Shown piece after piece: positions 1 to 8,807 of a stretch of DNA of 64,000 nt (its first letter is position 1; every line of letters begins with the position of its first letter). This DNA is from Niabella soli DSM 19437 (GTDB taxonomy: Bacteria > Bacteroidota > Bacteroidia > Chitinophagales > Chitinophagaceae). The position numbers and the translations under genes are program-made. The notes under the pieces are model-generated. The model made no database searches and was not told where the DNA came from. It was given only the letters and a program-made list of their open reading frames with translations. The stretch lies in the NCBI RefSeq assembly GCF_000243115.2, contig NZ_CP007035.1, forward strand, positions 1,798,001 through 1,862,000, written 5' to 3'.

Positions 1-1046
1 TTTCACCTTCGCGGGGTTTACTACCAGGTCGGATTCGGTTTTATAAACCTGGTCTTTGCCCGATGCATCTTTGCCCGCCTTCAATGCCGTACCCGCCGCT
101 ACATCATAGGCCGCAATATCTTTCGCCAATTCAAATACAATATGCACTTTGTCTGGTATAGCGGGCTTGGTGGTGAGCTGCAATACCTCTTTATAATAAA
201 AATCGAGCATCCGCCCGGTAAGGCCATTCATTTGCTGCTGTGCCAGTTGAAAAAGCTTCAGAAAGGAAATAAAAAGCGCCATATGCGGCTGGTGTGCCGG
301 GTATTGCTCCAACGCCACCTCCATGTACCCTGTGGAATTGTATTGAAGCTGTTTCAAAAAATTATAAAAATTATTAAACACATCGTCTATGTACAATGCT
401 GCGTTTCGTATTTTGTCTTCCGCTGTGGTGCCCTGGTAAATAGAAATATCGGCATTGACCACATCGTTCAATCCCCAGACCTCTTTATTTTTTATTAAGG
501 AAAAATCCGGCACAAATGGATTTTGCGCATCCACATAGCTGAATCCTTTGGCGTATGCCAACAACTGCTGTGCCTGTAGTTTCAGATTGGATTGGATCGC
601 AAGCCGGAGATCATTGTATAACGGATTTTCAGGAATCGCCAAACTATACCATCCGTCGATTTTAATAACAAGGGTGCAGATCGGATCGAAAAGCGCTTTA
701 TACTTATCAGCAACCGGCTGTGCATCGAGGTCTGCGCGCAAGCCATCGTATTGGTCCTTAACCGATGCATTATCGGTAAGCGCTACGGAAGCCGCAACAA
801 CGGCCATATCGCCCTGGAAGAATGCTTCCCAACTTATTTTAGACGGATCGGATGTATTGTCCGGATTACTTCCGGGAACATCATAAAAGCGTATTTGTTT
901 TGCATAGCCTCTTATAAAGACCAGCAACTCTTCGATACTTCTGTCATCGACCGGTGCGTAGGACGGATCGAGCGCTTTTAAATACCGGCTTAACTGGCCC
1001 GAGCCATCCCGGATTATCTCGCTATTACAACTGCAGCAGCCTCCCA
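1..1046 (-). CDS. eCIS baseplate protein, N-terminal part (Afp11/baseplate J-like), cut by window edge
   Basis: An open minus-strand frame starts at the ATG at 1046 and runs off the left edge, giving 348 residues with no stop. The start reads MGGCCSCNSEII. The visible part is mostly helical and ends in a segment with the pattern KVHIVFELAKDIAAYDVAAGT followed by AGKDASGK and LVVNPAKVK. This resembles the neck of the large baseplate proteins of Bacteroidota contractile injection systems. It lies directly after gp25, the usual place of the Afp11/Pvc11-type baseplate component that joins spike and sheath. The diagnostic baseplate J domain would lie outside the window, so the family call rests on position and this segment. 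Confidence 0.7.
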
Positions 1047-1081
1047 TGAGAACTATTTTTTAATATTAGGTTAAAATGTCA

Positions 1082-1171
1082 GATACTTGATACTCGATAC
1101 CCGATACCCGATGCTTGATACTCAATGCCCGGTATCCTAACGTGCCTTTAACTATTCACCATTCACTATTC
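1082..1171. repeat. Degenerate heptamer array between baseplate gene and gp25
   Basis: Eight consecutive 7-nt words run from 1082 to 1137 on the pattern GATACYY (for example GATACTT, GATACTC, GATACCC), the last two diverged. A second short set (AACTATT, CACCATT, CACTATT) follows at 1150-1170. The first family recurs at 58070. Confidence 0.85.
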
Positions 1172-1178
1172 TTCTTCA

Positions 1179-1604
1179 TCATTTCGTTTCAATATTCGTC
1201 GCCTCTGCCATATAAAAAGGAAACACATAATTGTAGCGCGTATTAGTCGTTATAATTGTGTATTCGATATTGATCTGAAGCAGCCCCTGTTCCACATCAG
1301 GTGTCGAGGATACATTTTCAACAATGATACGCGGCTCATGATACACCAACGCATCGTGCGCGATTTTCTCGATCATTGTGATGGACGGAACATTCATCGG
1401 TTCAAAAATATAGGCCTGCAGGTTGCAGCCAAACGAGGGAAGCATTACCCGTTCTCCGGTTATTGTTTCCAGGATGATCTGCATACTGCTTTCCACATCT
1501 TCTTTGCCGGTCAGCATTTCAAGGCCATACCATTCCCTGCGGAAGGTTGGCGGGAAGCTCCATCCCGTTCCCAAAAACGATTGATCCATATTTTCTGTAG
1601 CCAT
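1179..1604 (-). CDS. GPW/gp25-family baseplate wedge protein
   Basis: This 141-aa protein has the gp25/Afp9 fold signature: an N-terminal GTGWSFPP segment, a central E-T-ITGERVMLPSFGCNL motif (about residues 46-62) and a C-terminal IEYTIITTNTRYNYVFPF strand. gp25 proteins of T4-like tails, R-pyocins and eCIS form part of the inner baseplate around the spike and nucleate sheath assembly. It sits 20 nt after PAAR and before the large baseplate gene, the normal eCIS order. The family call is firm; the assembly role is from homologues. Confidence 0.93.
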   Translation of the reverse strand: MATENMDQSFLGTGWSFPPTFRREWYGLEMLTGKEDVESSMQIILETITGERVMLPSFGCNLQAYIFEPMNVPSITMIEKIAHDALVYHEPRIIVENVSSTPDVEQGLLQINIEYTIITTNTRYNYVFPFYMAEATNIETK

Positions 1605-1624
1605 TGTTGTTATAGTTTATATTA

Positions 1625-1918
1625 TTAATCGCCGATCATAACGGTCGCACATCCTGAAGTTATCGCACCGCCATGCGCCGTTTGATCCCCTACCCGCGCC
1701 GCCGGTTTGCCGTCGATGAACACTGATGCCGAGCCCTTGCTGATCGTATCCGGTGGGCCGGCGCAGACGCATGAATCTCCTTGCTTCGCCGCTGCCATTC
1801 CTCCAATAAACACCGTCGCTTTCCCCGAGGGCAATATGGGCCCTCCGGTGTGCGGGCTGCCATTCGGGTTGGTCATCGGGCAGGTATGATTATCGGTTAT
1901 CCTTGCTGCAAGTGCCAT
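1625..1918 (-). CDS. PAAR-domain spike tip protein
   Basis: This 97-aa protein is a single PAAR domain rich in Gly, Ala and Pro, with the motifs MALAARITDNHTCPM, ILPSGKATVFIGG, AARVGDQTAHGG and GCATVMIGD. PAAR proteins form a metal-binding cone that sharpens the VgrG-like spike of type VI secretion and eCIS particles. His and Cys residues fit zinc coordination (H11, C13, H80, C88). There is no C-terminal extension, so it carries no fused toxin. It lies between the spike gene and gp25. Confidence 0.95.
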   Translation of the reverse strand: MALAARITDNHTCPMTNPNGSPHTGGPILPSGKATVFIGGMAAAKQGDSCVCAGPPDTISKGSASVFIDGKPAARVGDQTAHGGAITSGCATVMIGD

Positions 1919-1985
1919 CTTATGAATATTTAAATGTTAAGGTCTTCGTGTTACCCTATTTGCAAAGTGGCCGTTGTACCGGTAT

Positions 1986-2049
1986 CGGAAAACGCGAGAC
2001 GATAAACGCAAACCCTTCACGTTTCACCTTTGACATTTCACGATTAACA
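1986..2049. repeat. Heptamer inverted repeat between VgrG-like gene and PAAR
   Basis: The left arm is four 7-nt words of the form CGnnAAA (CGGAAAA, CGCGAGA, CGATAAA, CGCAAAC). The right arm is words of the reverse complement type (TTTCACC, TTTGACA, TTTCACG). The last 18 nt recur almost unchanged at 20672-20689. Confidence 0.8.
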
Positions 2050-2076
2050 TAAACCAGTTAAGGAGTAGTAACAACA

Positions 2077-3723
2077 TCAACTGTTAATAAGCACCTGCGC
2101 CCCTTTTATTACCACCCTGCCTCCGGATTGGATGGTAATACCCGTAGTATCCATCTTAATATGATTGTCGTACTCATCTTTTAATTCAAAGGAGCCGTTA
2201 TCATTCATTATTATTGATTTTTCACCTGAGTTGGTTGTTGCCACGATCGTTATTTTCTTGTCGCTGTCGTCAAAAATCAATTTCATCTTTTCTTTGGTAA
2301 TAATGCCGTACTGTTCTTTACCTGGGTCTGCCGGAAGCGGGGATTTTTTCTGATCATTACTATGCAGGCACCCCAGGAGGATCGCTTCGTTGGGGTCATC
2401 ATTCAGAAACCCCACTACTACTTCATCGCCCACCTGAGGTCTGAAATAGATGCCTCTGTCGGCTCCGGCATCCAATGTTGCCACGCGGGCCCATATCCCT
2501 TCGTCGCCGGAAGTAATGACCGGCACATGCACTTTAACCCGGTACTGGTAGTCACTGCTTTGGTCGTCCTCTATCTCTTTTACCAGGCCGATCTGCAACC
2601 CGTTGATGCCCGGCAAGAGGCCGGATGCCGGCTTATTCATTACATCTTCTTTTTTGTAAAACCAATCTTCGCGCCAGCCAAATTGAATATCGGTTTGCCA
2701 GGCGCCCTCATAATATTGCAATACTCCGGTTACAAAAACATCGCCGTTGAAGCGGTCACCTACGCCCGCCAGCGTTATAAGATCTCCTGGTTTTACGGAA
2801 GCCTGGCCCTGTACCCGCACCCGGCCGGCAATTTTCAGCAGATGATTGCGTAAGGCATAAGCATCGGACCAGGCCTGCAACGCTGTTTCAGGAAGATTTC
2901 CTGTATGGCTCAACTCAACCGCAGCGTCCAATACCATTCCAAGGTCATCCGAAGAAATATTCCCGTTTTCTGAAAAAGCGGCACTTCCCGGATCGGAGGT
3001 TATCACTTCCTGTTTGGCAAAATCCCATGAATGGCTGGTAACCTGCTGCAACTGTTTACGCACATCCATTTCTGCATCAAAATCCCAGATATTATCGCCG
3101 TAAGTGGCCTTTAACACCGGCATTCCGATTGTGGTGGGCTTCTTAACCACCAGCTTGCCATTGTCAGTAAACACAAACATACCGTTGGCTTCGGCTCTTG
3201 TGAGCATAAAATCCCAGTCGGTGGCATCAAACTGCACCAGTTGATCATAGGAAACGGTCGTCGCATCCACTTCATTTTCATAATCCGCCGCCAGGTCGCT
3301 AATGATATCGCTATCTGTTTTATTAAGGTGGTAAGCGCTCTTCCGCGCCATTGTTAATTTTACGGCTTTATCTTTTGCCTCGATCAGCAGTGCCGAGGAA
3401 GCATGCTGCCGCACCCGGACTCCCTGTTTTATTATAATGCCTTCAAAAACGGTATCTGCTTCTCCATGATATCCTAGTTGGATCTTAATTGTATTACCCG
3501 GCTTAAACTGATCATCATCGCTGAGCGAAAAATCCCGCTCCGATGCAGCACCGTCCAGGAAAACCATTTTTGCGGTGCTGATCTTATTGAATGTTTTTGT
3601 AACGGTTATCTGCGTCAGCAATACTTCATTGCTCAACGGTATGCCATTGATAAAAACCTTACGGGTCACCACATCAGTGGAAGGCTGCGTTCCGGGCGGT
3701 ATGGAAGCTAATACATCAGGCAT
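2077..3723 (-). CDS. VgrG-like spike protein of contractile injection system (Afp8/Pvc8-type)
   Basis: This 548-aa protein has a gp27-like N-terminal half, with a phage late control D-like fold and the motif DATDWDFMLTRAEANGMFV near residues 166-184. A gp5-like OB domain with RVKVHVPVITSGDEGIWARV and the hallmark RPQVGDEVVVGFLNDDPNEAILLG follows at about residues 400-460. A beta-helix C-terminus has repeating K/T/I strands and ends GRVVIKGAQVLINS. VgrG trimers form the membrane-puncturing spike. No effector domain is fused at the C-terminus. It starts 9 nt after the LysM protein and is followed by PAAR, as in other eCIS clusters. Confidence 0.93.
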   Translation of the reverse strand: MPDVLASIPPGTQPSTDVVTRKVFINGIPLSNEVLLTQITVTKTFNKISTAKMVFLDGAASERDFSLSDDDQFKPGNTIKIQLGYHGEADTVFEGIIIKQGVRVRQHASSALLIEAKDKAVKLTMARKSAYHLNKTDSDIISDLAADYENEVDATTVSYDQLVQFDATDWDFMLTRAEANGMFVFTDNGKLVVKKPTTIGMPVLKATYGDNIWDFDAEMDVRKQLQQVTSHSWDFAKQEVITSDPGSAAFSENGNISSDDLGMVLDAAVELSHTGNLPETALQAWSDAYALRNHLLKIAGRVRVQGQASVKPGDLITLAGVGDRFNGDVFVTGVLQYYEGAWQTDIQFGWREDWFYKKEDVMNKPASGLLPGINGLQIGLVKEIEDDQSSDYQYRVKVHVPVITSGDEGIWARVATLDAGADRGIYFRPQVGDEVVVGFLNDDPNEAILLGCLHSNDQKKSPLPADPGKEQYGIITKEKMKLIFDDSDKKITIVATTNSGEKSIIMNDNGSFELKDEYDNHIKMDTTGITIQSGGRVVIKGAQVLINS

Positions 3724-3732
3724 ATGCTGTTT

Positions 3733-4413
3733 TTAATGATCCGCAATCCTGGGGAACACCAGGGATGTTCCGGGTTGCAGTTTTCTGAAATTTTTTAACC
3801 GGTTCACTTTTGCCACCTGCAAATAATATTGTTGGTTCTGGTACACTTTATAGGTGAGTAAGGGCAGGATATCTCCCTTTTGCACTTCAACAATATGTGT
3901 CAGATCGGGAGAGGAAAGCATGCTCAGTAGCGCTCCCAGAGCGCCCGGGGTGCGTTCGTCAAAACTCGCCGTTACCTTGGCTCTTATAGGCAGACCCGTC
4001 ATGTCGAACATCGTATAGCTAACATCCGATGAACTGAGATTGCAGGAACTGACGAACGAACCATATTGTACAATAAGATAGGGTGGCCGGTGCAGGGTGC
4101 CAACTGTTTTAGTGGTAGCCTCCCTGAAAAGCAATACCTGTGCGGTTACCGGGATCTTGACCCCATTGGTGTTAACACCCGTTCCATCTAAAATAAATTC
4201 CAGTGTAAAGGAACGCGCCCGGGTGGCCTTATAAACGGGGTTGGCGCCTGCTGTACCGGGTACACTGCGGTTCTCCCAGTCGACATACTCCTTTACGGAA
4301 AACGACTCAGGATTAAACTGGGCAAGAAAAGGAACCCCTGCCGGTATTCCCTGTTCCGTTACCGGGATAATTTTCAGATTGAAGGGCAACTTGGCCGCGC
4401 TGGTAGCATCCAT
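3733..4413 (-). CDS. LysM-containing spike/tube adaptor (Afp7-like)
   Basis: This 226-aa protein has an N-terminal region with PVLAQFNPES-type features (PFLAQFNPESFSVKEYVDWENRS, residues about 26-48). It ends in a LysM-like segment (LTYKVYQNQQYYLQVAKVNRL, then LQPGTSLVFP). Proteins of this layout are the Afp7/gp53-like adaptors between tube and spike in eCIS. Its ATG overlaps the stop of the DUF5908 gene (TAATG), indicating translational coupling. The structural role comes from homologous positions, not from this sequence alone. Confidence 0.88.
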   Translation of the reverse strand: MDATSAAKLPFNLKIIPVTEQGIPAGVPFLAQFNPESFSVKEYVDWENRSVPGTAGANPVYKATRARSFTLEFILDGTGVNTNGVKIPVTAQVLLFREATTKTVGTLHRPPYLIVQYGSFVSSCNLSSSDVSYTMFDMTGLPIRAKVTASFDERTPGALGALLSMLSSPDLTHIVEVQKGDILPLLTYKVYQNQQYYLQVAKVNRLKNFRKLQPGTSLVFPRIADH

Positions 4414-4580
4414 TATCTTTCTTGTTTTTCTTTTAAAACGGTCATTATTTTTTCCATCAGTTCCCCGGGGATGTCGCCTTCCTGCTGCGGAGGGTGACCG
4501 GAGGCATCCGATACATTTCCCGGCCGGGGATTCGGATCCACAACCGCCCTGATAATAACTTCATTAATTTGTACCGGCAT
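4413..4580 (-). CDS. DUF5908 small eCIS protein
   Basis: A 55-aa reading frame begins MPVQINEVIIRAVV, the typical start of DUF5908 proteins, which occur between tube and LysM genes in Bacteroidota injection clusters. The middle is Pro/Gly-rich and the end is helical and basic (LMEKIMTVLKEKQER). Its stop overlaps the next start by 1 nt, and it begins 3 nt after the second tube gene's stop, so it is embedded in the operon. Function is unknown. Confidence 0.85.
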   Translation of the reverse strand: MPVQINEVIIRAVVDPNPRPGNVSDASGHPPQQEGDIPGELMEKIMTVLKEKQER

Positions 4581-4583
4581 TGC

Positions 4584-5057
4584 TTATAATTTTCTTTCAA
4601 AATACTGATAGCCTAATTCAATGGTTTCCACCATTACCGCATTATCAGCAGCTCTCAAATCCGACACCGACCATTTTAACGGGTAGGCCTGAAACACATT
4701 CCACACGGCTACGGGCTGATCACTTTCATCCAGAAGGGTAATTAAAATATCCGAGGGCTTAAAATCGAAAGAAGGGTCAACAGCCAGGAAATACGCGCTG
4801 GTGGCGGCTTTGAACCATTTAAGCAAAACGGTATTGGTAAGCATCCCTCTTTTTAATACCAGGTTAGGATATTTTGCACGCTTGGGAAGTTTATACTCAA
4901 ACCGGTTCTCCCCTCCTTCCCGGATCACTTCTGTTTCAATCTCAACCGACAACCCGCTTACTTCCTGGAAGCGCTGCTCTGCATCCGCGCTGCTTCCATC
5001 CACACCGGTAAATTCTACTTTAAAGTGAAAGGCAGCAGGCGGGTAATACGTAGGCAT
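4584..5057 (-). CDS. Tail tube protein 2 (gp19-like, Afp5-type)
   Basis: This 157-aa member of the T4 gp19-like tail tube family starts YPPAAFHFKVEF and has the shared core FQEVSGLSVEIETEVIREGGEN, then YPNLVLKRGM and a C-terminal TIELGYQYFERKL. eCIS particles use one abundant tube protein and one or two variants at the baseplate end. This longer paralogue, next to the adaptor, is the likelier baseplate-proximal one (inference). It starts 2 nt after the stop of tube 1. Confidence 0.93.
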   Translation of the reverse strand: MPTYYPPAAFHFKVEFTGVDGSSADAEQRFQEVSGLSVEIETEVIREGGENRFEYKLPKRAKYPNLVLKRGMLTNTVLLKWFKAATSAYFLAVDPSFDFKPSDILITLLDESDQPVAVWNVFQAYPLKWSVSDLRAADNAVMVETIELGYQYFERKL

Positions 5058-5059
5058 AC

Positions 5060-5494
5060 TTATGCGGTTTTTGTTGAGATCCCTTCATGAACCAATTCAA
5101 TAGATTCAATGGCGATGTCGTTCCCGCTCGCTTTCAGCCCCGGGCCTTCACATTTTACGGGAAATGCCTGCAACACGGACCAGATCATAACCGGCTCGCC
5201 TTCGTCGTTCAAAAGTGTAATGGTAATATCACGCCGTTCTACATTAGGCGCGCCATTATTATTAAACCAGTTGAACAAGTCGTTATTCTTTTCAACAATG
5301 CCTCTTTTCAAACTGATATTGGTAACCTTGCGCAATCCCGGGCGTTTCAATGACGGAGTGGATCCCGGCATTAGCCCGTCGCGGTATTCAATTGCCTGGA
5401 TCTCCTGCGTTAGTCCTGAAACATCTGAAAAACCGATGTCCTGATTATTCCATGAAACTTTGTAGTGAAAGACGGTTAAGGGATAGTTTGCCAT
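5060..5494 (-). CDS. Tail tube protein 1 (gp19-like, Afp1-type)
   Basis: This 144-aa gp19-family tube protein starts MANYPLTVFHYKVSW and has FSDVSGLTQEIQAIEYRDG, then VTNISLKRGIVEKNNDLFNWF and IAIESIELVHEGI. It aligns along its length with the next gene, so the pair arose by duplication. It lies 32 nt after the sheath gene and is probably the main inner tube protomer. Confidence 0.94.
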   Translation of the reverse strand: MANYPLTVFHYKVSWNNQDIGFSDVSGLTQEIQAIEYRDGLMPGSTPSLKRPGLRKVTNISLKRGIVEKNNDLFNWFNNNGAPNVERRDITITLLNDEGEPVMIWSVLQAFPVKCEGPGLKASGNDIAIESIELVHEGISTKTA

Positions 5495-5526
5495 TTTATT
5501 TGATTTAAGTTTTTCAATTTAATAGA

Positions 5527-6990
5527 TCAGGATTGCTGCACCATTTGAGTAAATTGTAATACAATGAACTCTGCAGGCCGCACAACCGCCATTCCGATCT
5601 CAACATTCATACGCCCTTCCAGCACATCAGTAGCGTTCATAGTGGAACCTAATCCTACGTGTACATAATAGGCCTGGTCGGGCTTGGCGCCTGCCAGTGC
5701 CCCCTCCCGCCATTTTGTGTACAAATAGTTTTCAATCATGGCGCTCACTTTCACCCAGGTACTGATGGCATTTGGCTCAAACACGGCCCACTGGATCGAC
5801 TTTTTGATAGATTCTTCCACCATGATAAAAAACCGGCGCACACTGATATACCGCCATTCATTGTCGTTTCCGTTTAGTGTTCTGGCGCCCCATACCAGGG
5901 TACCAAAACCAGGAAACGAGCGAATGACATTGACCGATTTCCCACTCACAGGATCTACGTTTAAATCTTCCTGTTGCCGGCTGGATAAATTAATAACGGG
6001 GCTCACTACCGACAGCACGGCTTCATTCGCCGGGGCCTTCCACACGCCTTTTGTAGTATCCACTCTTGTATATACGCCCGCTACCGCGCCGGAAGGAGGC
6101 AGCACCACCCATTCGTTATTTAGCGCGTCCTTTACTTTGTTGTAAAAAACAGAACCCGAAAACTTGCTCATCTTATCTCCCGCTGCAATTGTCAGCGAAG
6201 CGGTAGCCCCGGTGGCAAGACTATACGAATCGATCGTTAAATTATCAAAGTCATACCTATGTGCATAAGCGCTCACAACAGAGGGATAATAGGCCGCAGC
6301 ATAGCGATCAGATTCGGGACCCACCGTTGCATCCCTTATAAACTGGATATCGGTATCGAGGTCTCCATCGGTATACGTTTTGCTCAATGGGGTTACCTGG
6401 TAGGGGTCAATGATCGCAAAACGGTCCCGCAGGTCCGGGTCAGCCGCCTGGCTGATCATCGCCTGCACCACCTTTTTGTAATTGGCCGCCGATCCGGTTG
6501 CCGCCATTTCCGGAATAACCAGCAGTGTTATTTCGTCAACATCTTTTGCTTTTGTCAGCCCCGCGGTCAGATCATCTGAGCTGATGGTAACAGGTCCATC
6601 GGTAGTAGCGTAATTACCCGCCGCAACAATAAAACAGGTACCGCCCCCATTATCAAAAAAGCTTTGTAAGGAATAATACAACCTGAACGGGGAACGCTTG
6701 GTATCATCGTAATCAAACTTTATACTATACTGGCTGCCCCCTGCATCGGTAACGCCAATTTTAATACTATCGGCCGTTTCAGTGGGAGGTCCCCCGTATA
6801 ATGTAATAAATTCCGCCATGCCACTGATCTTTGTGGGCACCAGGAGCAGATCTCCGGAAGCAATTTTATCTGCCTTTTCTGTATAGCCCACAAACGCGGG
6901 TATCGCGGTTGCCACTTCAGCAACAGAAGGCGGAAGGGAAGGTATTTCCTGTACATAAACGCCAGGTGTGGAAAGTTTTACTACTGCCAT
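5527..6990 (-). CDS. Contractile tail sheath protein
   Basis: This 487-aa protein shows the phage tail sheath family start MAVVKLSTPGVYVQEIPSLPPSVAEVATAIPAFVGYTEKA. Its conserved C-terminal half has GVWKAPANEAV (about 310-320), YISVRRFFIMVEESIKKSIQWAVFEPN and a terminal strand MAVVRPAEFIVLQFTQMVQQS. The C-terminal strand is the part exchanged between neighbouring protomers to build the sheath. Length fits single-sheath eCIS of Bacteroidota. It is the mechanical core of the injector in this operon. Confidence 0.96.
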   Translation of the reverse strand: MAVVKLSTPGVYVQEIPSLPPSVAEVATAIPAFVGYTEKADKIASGDLLLVPTKISGMAEFITLYGGPPTETADSIKIGVTDAGGSQYSIKFDYDDTKRSPFRLYYSLQSFFDNGGGTCFIVAAGNYATTDGPVTISSDDLTAGLTKAKDVDEITLLVIPEMAATGSAANYKKVVQAMISQAADPDLRDRFAIIDPYQVTPLSKTYTDGDLDTDIQFIRDATVGPESDRYAAAYYPSVVSAYAHRYDFDNLTIDSYSLATGATASLTIAAGDKMSKFSGSVFYNKVKDALNNEWVVLPPSGAVAGVYTRVDTTKGVWKAPANEAVLSVVSPVINLSSRQQEDLNVDPVSGKSVNVIRSFPGFGTLVWGARTLNGNDNEWRYISVRRFFIMVEESIKKSIQWAVFEPNAISTWVKVSAMIENYLYTKWREGALAGAKPDQAYYVHVGLGSTMNATDVLEGRMNVEIGMAVVRPAEFIVLQFTQMVQQS

Positions 6991-7000
6991 TTTATATGTT

Positions 7001-8182
7001 TTAAAGTATCATAAATACATCAGAATAAATTTTTGGAGGAGCTGTAGCATCCAGGTTACCGGTGGAAGGAAAAGGTAAATTGTCTTTTACCACTTTTGCA
7101 GGTGTGGATACATCGTTTACATTCTTTTTTAAAGAAAGTTGCAAAGGCACATTGGAAGCACCTGTATATTTTTCCTGTAGCGCCAGTTTATTTACCGATT
7201 CAAACACCCACTCGGTATCGGATGCCGTCGTCATATTGAACGTTATCATTGATGTGTCATTACTGACAATATTTACCTTGCTTATAAAGTCCGAGCGTTG
7301 AGCGGAAGTCATTGCCGCCATTTCCAGGTATACCGGGCTTGTTTGCTGTAGCAGGATCGTATAGCGCCAGAAGGTCTCCCTGTTTTTAAAGCGAAGCTGA
7401 TAAAAAGGCCGGTCTGCAGTAAGGGAACGATCGGCTTCCACCGCGCGGTAATTGGTTGCCAGAGCGGAGTCCAGGGAAATTTCAACGATACCGAACACCC
7501 GCTGTCCGGCGGCAGCACCCAGGTAATAAAAGGTATCGACCGGGGTACCGCTTATCAGCAATGTATAGGTCCCCATTGGTGAACCACTCAGATCAAATAC
7601 CAGGTCGCACTGACCACCGGCATTTATTACCGCCGATGGCTGGATCACTTGCCCGGTACGGCTTTCCTTTACCACTGCCGCTCCTGCCGTAACCGTTGTA
7701 CTATGATGAAAACGATAATTGACATCCGATACTTTTATCGTATCATTTAACCCATCAACCCCTTCTGGCGCCTTTGAAAGATGAAGATCATCTCTTGGCG
7801 CAGCCGGGTCGCTCACATTATTCGTAAAATAAAGTGTGTTCTCCTGCTGCGTTTGCAGAGGCAGCTCATCAAAATTAGCCAGCTCCGGGTTGTTCAACAG
7901 CATCAGGAAGGTGAGCACCGTACCCGGTGTGGGCAGGAAACGTAAAAGCGCATCACCCGCAGCATTTGTTCCGGCAGCTCGCGCCAGCACTATTATTCCG
8001 CTATTTGCAGGATCATTCCTTACGAGAAGGTTTAGCCGGCGCAGCAGATCGACGGTATCCGGTGCCGTAAGCAGTTGTACATCCGGTTCCGTTCCGTTGC
8101 TCCGGTAAAACCCGTTGCGGTAAAACGGTTGTGCTATCGCCAATCGGAACAACTCTTTATATGTAATCTGAATGCGATTCAT
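7001..8182 (-). CDS. Uncharacterised eCIS-associated protein (393 aa)
   Basis: This 393-aa protein has no family I recognise. The first 110 residues are helical (MNRIQITYKELFRLAIAQPFYRNGFYRS, then FLPTPGTVLTFLMLLNNPELANFDELP). The rest is beta-rich and Thr/Val/Asn-rich, which suggests one or more immunoglobulin-like folds. There is no signal peptide or membrane segment. It starts 7 nt after the DUF4255 stop and ends 10 nt before the sheath start, so it is an integral member of the operon and could be a cap, terminator or surface decoration protein (inference). Confidence 0.75.
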   Translation of the reverse strand: MNRIQITYKELFRLAIAQPFYRNGFYRSNGTEPDVQLLTAPDTVDLLRRLNLLVRNDPANSGIIVLARAAGTNAAGDALLRFLPTPGTVLTFLMLLNNPELANFDELPLQTQQENTLYFTNNVSDPAAPRDDLHLSKAPEGVDGLNDTIKVSDVNYRFHHSTTVTAGAAVVKESRTGQVIQPSAVINAGGQCDLVFDLSGSPMGTYTLLISGTPVDTFYYLGAAAGQRVFGIVEISLDSALATNYRAVEADRSLTADRPFYQLRFKNRETFWRYTILLQQTSPVYLEMAAMTSAQRSDFISKVNIVSNDTSMITFNMTTASDTEWVFESVNKLALQEKYTGASNVPLQLSLKKNVNDVSTPAKVVKDNLPFPSTGNLDATAPPKIYSDVFMIL

Positions 8183-8189
8183 ATTTTAC

Positions 8190-8807
8190 TCATTTATCCA
8201 ACACCCCCAGTTCAACAATTGCCGGCGTTGCCTCCCTGCTCCTGGTATCTAATACAGTAAGCAGCGACATTTTATAAATAACACTGGGAACATACTTGCT
8301 GCCAAACATTCCCCATAAATTATTCTGCTGTTCAAATGAAAGATTGTGCAGCCGGAAGCTTAACCGTTCGATCAGTTGCCAGGGCTTTTCATCAGGCGAT
8401 AAAACGGTCGCATTCAGGTTCGGGAAATGTTGTTCATCAAAAACAGTATTTGCCTGAAAAAAGGCAGCTACATCCGAAAGATCGCGCAGTGCGGTACTGT
8501 AATCTGCACTATGCGCTATGAAAAGCAATAGCAGATTCAACTCAACAGGTGGGTTCAGTTTTAGCAATTTACGATCATTGGTGGCCACCATATACGGTCG
8601 CTTCCCTTCCCGCCGTTCTTCTTCCACACCAATAAGGGTTATGGTTATATGTTTCGTACTGTCGAAGCTGGTGTTGTTATTAAAAGGAGAAACCACGGAA
8701 CCCACCTCTACAATACTTCCGGGCGAATAGTTTGCAGGATCATTTTCCCTATCCGAGATGTAAGCGTCCAGTTCCCCTTTTATAAATTCAAATGCGGTCC
8801 GAATCAT
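8190..8807 (-). CDS. DUF4255 protein (Afp16/Pvc16-like tail terminator)
   Basis: This 205-aa protein from the ATG at 8807 starts MIRTAFEFIKGELDAYISDREN, typical of DUF4255. The longer frame to 8855 adds 16 residues unlike the family and is not used here. Central motifs are ITLIGVEEERREGKRPY and a helix-strand block with PVELNLLLLFIAHSADYSTALRDL. In AFP and PVC particles the DUF4255 protein caps the sheath and tube end. It is the first gene of the injection cluster as seen here. Confidence 0.9.
   Translation of the reverse strand: MIRTAFEFIKGELDAYISDRENDPANYSPGSIVEVGSVVSPFNNNTSFDSTKHITITLIGVEEERREGKRPYMVATNDRKLLKLNPPVELNLLLLFIAHSADYSTALRDLSDVAAFFQANTVFDEQHFPNLNATVLSPDEKPWQLIERLSFRLHNLSFEQQNNLWGMFGSKYVPSVIYKMSLLTVLDTRSREATPAIVELGVLDK

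Noticed and set aside
1919-2076. Small gene between the VgrG-like gene and PAAR
   Set aside because: No frame with a start reaches a plausible length; the DNA is a heptamer inverted repeat.
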